In this document: positions 7,301-10,503 of the stretch, piece after piece
How positions within the stretch are numbered: position 1 is the stretch's first letter
Layout of the letters: every line of letters starts with the position of its first letter
DNA from: an uncultured Bacteroidia bacterium
GTDB taxonomy: Bacteria > Bacteroidota > Bacteroidia > SpSt-205
Length of the DNA stretch: 10,503 nt
Direction: 5' to 3'
Assembly (NCBI GenBank): GCA_937995505.1
Contig: CALKJV010000073.1
Location: 1 to 10,503, forward strand
The notes under the pieces: model-generated
The model's input: the letters and a program-made list of their open reading frames with translations, nothing else
What the model was told of the DNA's origin: nothing
The model's database searches: none
Program-made: the position numbers and the translations under genes

Positions 7301-10179
7301 CGGTGTCGTATACGGTGCAGTTTTCTGGTCGGCTAAATGGTACTCAGACCTCCCCGGCTCTCCCAAATGGAGTTCGTATTTTTTACCGAGGTCCTCGCCT
7401 ACAGATAGAAGCAATAACCAATCCTGTCGTGGCAACCCAAAATGTTTTAGAGTGGTACGTCAAAGTCTCTAATGTCTCTAATGTGGCTGATGCTCCCAAT
7501 AGCTTCCTATATTTCTCCTCACAGTATGGGCAGCTTTCTGTAGTGGATGTGATAGATGCAAGCACGAGTACTTCCATAGCTCCTACGGGGGGTTATTATC
7601 CGATTGGCACGGTGGCGAAGGGTACAGATAGATACTTCTATGTGCGAGCTCAGCTTTCCGGCTGCACAAGTCCAGATACCCTGTGGGCTCGAGTGGGGTG
7701 GGATTGTGCGGGTTATCCGCCCTCTGTCTCTACGTATGCCTGTGCTAATTCTGCTCCGCGGGATACTCTCACCTATATTCTCGGTTCGCCTGACCTCATT
7801 CTCTCCTCTAATGTAGCCCCTAATCCGTCAGATCTGTGCGACACGCTCACGGTGACGCTAACTGTCAGTAATGCGGGTACGGCGTATGCATACAATCCGA
7901 CTCTATTTATGATCTTACCCTCTGGGGTGAGCTATGTACTCAACTCCGCAGAAGCGAGCACCGATGGTGGAGTTACCTGGTCGCCTACGATAGATCCAGG
8001 TGTGTTTTTTGGAGTGCTGAGGATATGGAATCTAACTACAGTAGTACCCCCTTGGGCTAATGGAATGCCCCACATCGCCCCGAATAATCAGGTTCAGCTT
8101 CGTTTCAGGGTAACGACCACCTGTAGCTACGTCAGTGGGGCACAGATTCGGTTTTATGCCCTTTTCCGAAATCTCTGCAATCAGCCACAGTACCGCATCT
8201 CCGCCTCTCCGGTTGTATCTCTGACCAATGTAATTGTGCCCTATAATACCCAGATCACTGCTCCCGATGTAGAGGTTCGGGGCTGTACGCAGACCTATAC
8301 ATACACCGTTGACATAACTAACTTAGGGGTAGGTTCCACGACTACCTTTGATAGCGTGCGGGTGGTGATCCCGAGCGGGATTTATGTGGCGGGTAGTACG
8401 GTGGGTAACCTAAACTTTACCACCCATGAGCCGCAGATAACCATCAGTGGCGGTAATACGATTCTTACCTGGGGTCTGCAGGGAGGGCATGGGGTTGGAG
8501 TAGGTATGAGCTTTACTTTCCAATTTCAGGTAAATCCGTCTCTGCCTTCGGGTACTTATCCCCTCACGGTGCAAACGGTAATTAATGCGACCCGTACCTG
8601 CGGTAGCAGCACCTGCAATGTCTTTTATTCAACCGGTACGAAGAATGCTACGCTCACTGTAGTACGCCCTGTTGGTCTGTGGACGGGTGAGGTAGATCGC
8701 GACTGGTTCAAGGCATTCAACTGGGGGGATTGTCAGGTTCCTACCTGTGCTGTAGATGTTGTCATCCCTGATACGACAAACGATCCTCTCATTAGCGGAG
8801 GCATAGCTTCGTGCCATGATATCACTATACAGAGTGGAGCGCTTTTAGAGATAGCTCCCACGGGGCAGTTGGATATATGCAGGCACTATACGCTGCAGAC
8901 GGGGGCTACCCTCCAGGCCGATCCTGGCTCTCGGGTACGCTTCGTCGGCGCTGTGAACCAAAACTACATTCGGCAAGGCACGGGCGATTGGTGGCATGTA
9001 GATATGGCTCAAAGTGTGGCGGGTCGGCGGCTTATCCTGTTTGATGATCTGGTTTTTGACGGTACGCTTACGCTTACGCAGGGGGTGATTGATGGCTTCA
9101 CCAATAGTAAAGAGACCTTTGCTCGCCAAGCCGCCGCCGGAGCCGTGACGATTGGGAATATAAATAGCTATATCTCTGGGGTGCTGCGCCGCAACCTCAA
9201 TACGGCTGCCATTGACGGGTGGTATTATCTGCCTGTGGGGGACTTCCCAAGCGGCAGGGGCTACGAGCTAGCGCAAGTGCTTTTTGATGCGGCGCCTGCG
9301 TTTTCCCAGCTCACGGCGCACTTCCTGCCTATTGCGCCTACGAATACCGTCACGCAGACAGATTGTGGCGGTAGCTTTGGGAGCATTCCTAACCTCAATC
9401 ACGGCTATTGGGTTATCAATCGGATAGGCGGTTCGCCCACGCCGTATCACATTCGGGTCTTTTCTCGGAACTACACCAATGCCACGGGGGTGGCATATGC
9501 GGTAGTGAAGCGTCCTACGGGAGCTGGAGGGAACTTTGGCTTTGAAGGGGTGTGCGAAGGAGCGCCATATGACCAAGCCCACCAAACCGGCCGACTCCAG
9601 GTGCCAGACTTCTCCGAATTTGCGGTTGCCCAGAGCCCGGTGCCCTTGGCGGTGCAGTTTATTGAGGTGCGGGCGTGGGGCTATGCTACGGGGACTCAGC
9701 TGCGCTTCCGTGTACGGCAAGACTGGGAGCAGCTGCTCCGACATGAGGTTGAGCGTTCAGAGGATGGGATGGCCTGGCGTTCGGTAGGCTCGGTAGAGCG
9801 CGAGGCATACCTCCAGCGAGAAGGGGATGTGGGCTTGTATGGATGGGCAGACATAGGAGCTCAACGCGGTCGACGGTACTTCTATCGGGTGCGTGCGGTG
9901 GAGCGCACGGGTAGCCAGTATGTCTCGCCCGTAGTAGAAGCCGTAATTCCTGAGCTGGATGAGCTGGTGGCTCGGATCGTACCCAATCCTTCTGAGGCAG
10001 AGGCGTGGCTGGAGGTTTCGCAGGGAGGGCTGCCAGTGCGAGTATGGGATGCGGCGGGGCGCCTCCTCTGGGAAGGGTATGTAGAAAGAGAGCGCATTGC
10101 CCTGCCTGCTGCGCAGCTAAGTGCTGGGGTGTACATTGTAGAGGTAGGTACCCTACGGCTGCGCTGGGTGAAGCAGTAG
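4333..10179 (+). CDS. Giant Cys-rich DUF11-like repeat surface protein with T9SS type A sorting domain
   Basis: This 1,948-residue protein starts with a short signal peptide, MIRYALVSVLSLLWAQ, probably cut before Gln 16. Immunoglobulin-like beta repeats of the DUF11 kind follow, with the recurring pattern of a Cys, a TVSNxG-like strand, and a PxGVxYxxGS-like strand; clearer copies lie at about 18-130, 144-275, 284-440, 1152-1295 and 1301-1449. A D-x-N-x-D-G loop sits at 651-656. At 1450 a W-x-G...DW...NW...VP...DVVIP segment opens a probably parallel-beta region, followed by a module with LPVGD at 1633-1637, a fibronectin-III-like module at about 1770-1875, and the T9SS type A sorting domain (about 1876-1948) with VPNP at 1883-1886 and a terminal Lys-rich strand. 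I count about 41 Cys between residues 28 and 1741. I see no enzymatic domain. By family knowledge it crosses the outer membrane through T9SS and is cleaved and anchored to A-type LPS or released. An adhesin or structural surface role is inference. A terminator follows closely, so it is probably a one-gene transcript. Confidence 0.93.
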   Translation: MIRYALVSVLSLLWAQTITTSEPTLVVCGSAGTFQVTVSNTTPNPLTGVQLQVTMPPGVLYQAGSVTAPATEVSATPANSPTFGLPDLNPGASVTFTYQAQAGCDVIPFLADQNNEVKNTYQLTWSGGGSYTYTPSYEYSIQQPLLQYSSITNQTYTTATAPATFTRTFTVTNVGDGRLSLFRHSETAGTGLQILSSTGGTVITHLPQALTLEFNGTHFASIGNNDAYLDPNESITFTVTYEIQSCSDLGSNFTLTWGCNNQTCQTVTQTGGAVVTASGTVPNMTLSGFAPNGNAIVITQESSCYQDNASGASKVLFRMANTGTGIAYQTQVTLFISEYPSDVYAPHMPARIDTGSVVVRIGSTVHPRVITAASAGNPAACFSVSNRIKRFTLQAPPIPPGETLYVEFDHYVCGIEACHGFTRPNIRSIGWDVSYKSACNDLYTATGGSNYRAQFNAPLSNNHPGTVSDGQSFNICVTAQEEPGNWVEYFTGNYVNSGGSPSNTNYVFQWVFQLPPSVQYTGGPVQWVGTQWNNNTITLTWPATSVNVSGSTVTVTFTHGNRPPGWETSFPAGSFKNSYVCLPVQVVCGAGGVSSVQTQILFNPNPTCNPNPFCYGMPQSSSISVNCPVVCPNGMEITNFSFERISYGQPDNNNDGVPEAGSVNLSLIRRDRMMVTDSALAYFEGVIRANTFGSWQYAWAILELGAEGDRFTGLEAQVYIRKAGGPVYQATVPLLSNNACSGWPDCNRFAVDLRAATLIAQGVVPPGFTWLPNDTVRVSIRTRFDINPGGFLGPMNVTPYFYTTLDPNPLNFSLDPHPAAQRYSCRNWSASMELVGYYFYTTDPVLYDVSGCDTLTLGLRQKLSIGPCCSNYCSGNLFPYEYRLWSLPTQVDVTLPTGWRYVPGSGYLSHQRTQGNASATSATCVNDLTTQTAPGTAEPVNPAATPLVFPLSSLFTVNGGPLLGSDDGFFGILFFKAVPSCAASVEVDEPVSYTVQFSGRLNGTQTSPALPNGVRIFYRGPRLQIEAITNPVVATQNVLEWYVKVSNVSNVADAPNSFLYFSSQYGQLSVVDVIDASTSTSIAPTGGYYPIGTVAKGTDRYFYVRAQLSGCTSPDTLWARVGWDCAGYPPSVSTYACANSAPRDTLTYILGSPDLILSSNVAPNPSDLCDTLTVTLTVSNAGTAYAYNPTLFMILPSGVSYVLNSAEASTDGGVTWSPTIDPGVFFGVLRIWNLTTVVPPWANGMPHIAPNNQVQLRFRVTTTCSYVSGAQIRFYALFRNLCNQPQYRISASPVVSLTNVIVPYNTQITAPDVEVRGCTQTYTYTVDITNLGVGSTTTFDSVRVVIPSGIYVAGSTVGNLNFTTHEPQITISGGNTILTWGLQGGHGVGVGMSFTFQFQVNPSLPSGTYPLTVQTVINATRTCGSSTCNVFYSTGTKNATLTVVRPVGLWTGEVDRDWFKAFNWGDCQVPTCAVDVVIPDTTNDPLISGGIASCHDITIQSGALLEIAPTGQLDICRHYTLQTGATLQADPGSRVRFVGAVNQNYIRQGTGDWWHVDMAQSVAGRRLILFDDLVFDGTLTLTQGVIDGFTNSKETFARQAAAGAVTIGNINSYISGVLRRNLNTAAIDGWYYLPVGDFPSGRGYELAQVLFDAAPAFSQLTAHFLPIAPTNTVTQTDCGGSFGSIPNLNHGYWVINRIGGSPTPYHIRVFSRNYTNATGVAYAVVKRPTGAGGNFGFEGVCEGAPYDQAHQTGRLQVPDFSEFAVAQSPVPLAVQFIEVRAWGYATGTQLRFRVRQDWEQLLRHEVERSEDGMAWRSVGSVEREAYLQREGDVGLYGWADIGAQRGRRYFYRVRAVERTGSQYVSPVVEAVIPELDELVARIVPNPSEAEAWLEVSQGGLPVRVWDAAGRLLWEGYVERERIALPAAQLSAGVYIVEVGTLRLRWVKQ

Positions 10180-10205
10180 AGCTCGTCTTCGCCCCTTCTC
10201 TCTGC

Positions 10206-10241
10206 CCCCCTCCCTCTGTGCATAGGGAGGGGGCTTTTTTT
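10206..10241 (+). terminator. Strong intrinsic terminator of the giant gene
   Basis: CCCCCTCCCT (10206-10215) pairs perfectly over ten bases with AGGGAGGGGG (10224-10233) around an eight-base loop. One C later comes a run of seven T (10235-10241). It begins 26 bases after the stop codon. The T-run is only on the plus-strand side, so it should not end the convergent gene at 10253. Confidence 0.92.
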
Positions 10242-10252
10242 ATGAGCAGGGC

Positions 10253-10503
10253 TTAGGAGACTGATTTTTTCTCTTCAGGCCTTTTTTGCGAGGCGGTGCG
10301 AGCCCACAAGTAAGTACCGACCCGGGGGAGTAGCTCACCAAGTAGCTCCTCGGTAGGCGAATCCGGTGAGTGTGTGAGGAGCAGCTCCGCGATCGCTAGG
10401 GTCTCATTCGTGGCTTCTGAAAAGAAAGGTAAGTACAGCACGGCTTTGGGCTTTAGGGTGGCTACCGAGGTTTTTATTTTGGCGGTGCCTGCAGGGGCCG
10501 GAT
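10253..10503 (-). CDS. Unidentified protein, C-terminal 83 residues only
   Basis: An open frame enters from the right edge on the minus strand and stops at 10253-10255 (TAA). The visible residues include AKIKTSVATLKPKAVLYLPFF near the edge (read through 10430-10480), then an acidic helical stretch rich in Leu and Glu (SPTEELLGELLPRVGTYLW), ending in a charged tail RPEEKKSVS. The frame remains open to the window edge with no strong internal start (only a GTG at 10441), so this is most likely the 3' end of a longer gene. I do not recognise the family, and no motif is visible. It converges on the giant gene with 73 bp between the two stops. Confidence 0.6.
   Translation of the reverse strand, partial: PAPAGTAKIKTSVATLKPKAVLYLPFFSEATNETLAIAELLLTHSPDSPTEELLGELLPRVGTYLWARTASQKRPEEKKSVS

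Noticed and set aside
9268..9744. 158-codon minus-strand open frame inside the giant gene
   Set aside because: It is antisense to a well-supported coding region, rich in Arg and Pro, with no recognisable motif; it is a shadow of the codon usage.
10140..10156. Near-palindrome around GGTACC close to the end of the giant gene
   Set aside because: It is inside coding sequence for the conserved sorting domain and has no T-run; the real terminator is 50 bases further on.
1..10503. Defence island, mobile element or CRISPR array
   Set aside because: I looked for transposase, integrase, nuclease, toxin-antitoxin and regularly spaced repeats on both strands and saw none. The methyltransferase is of the RNA-modifying type and has no restriction partner.

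Overview
The window looks like chromosomal DNA from a member of the Bacteroidota. The main evidence is the large gene at 4333-10179. It encodes a secreted protein ending in a type IX secretion (T9SS) type A sorting domain, a system essentially confined to the Bacteroidota/Chlorobi group. Sequences fitting the Bacteroidota -7 promoter element TAnnTTTG also occur just before several start codons, and Shine-Dalgarno sites are hard to find. Base composition is moderately GC-rich by eye. The window holds no RNA gene, insertion sequence, phage gene or CRISPR array that I can recognise.

Layout: (1) 1-882, plus strand, the 3' part of a gene of unknown function, with a conserved-looking core and a Pro/Ser-rich acidic tail. 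(2) 851-1951, minus strand, a von Willebrand factor A (VWA) protein whose 3' end overlaps the first gene tail-to-tail by 32 bp. (3) 1988-2842, minus strand, a class I SAM-dependent methyltransferase of the RlmI-like group. It lies just upstream of the VWA gene and probably shares its transcript. (4) 2843-2896, a 54-bp divergent intergenic region with a TAnnTTTG element facing each way, each four bases before a GTG start. (5) 2897-4078, plus strand, a polytopic membrane protein of the polysaccharide flippase (Wzx/MOP) type. (6) 4079-4332, a 254-bp spacer with a weak terminator candidate, small alternative hairpins and a candidate promoter. (7) 4333-10179, plus strand, a 1,948-residue Cys-rich repeat protein with a signal peptide and a T9SS signal, followed by a strong intrinsic terminator at 10206-10241. 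(8) 10253-10503, minus strand, the 3' end of an unidentified gene running off the window.

The genes do not form one obvious pathway. The minus-strand pair (methyltransferase, VWA) looks like housekeeping. The plus-strand pair (flippase, giant T9SS cargo) could both serve the cell surface, because T9SS type A cargo is usually anchored to an outer-membrane lipopolysaccharide whose assembly needs a flippase; that link is inference from adjacency only. The least described element is the giant surface protein: about 41 cysteines, repeated DUF11-like beta domains, and no catalytic domain that I can see. I found no convincing defence, toxin-antitoxin or other novel multi-gene system.
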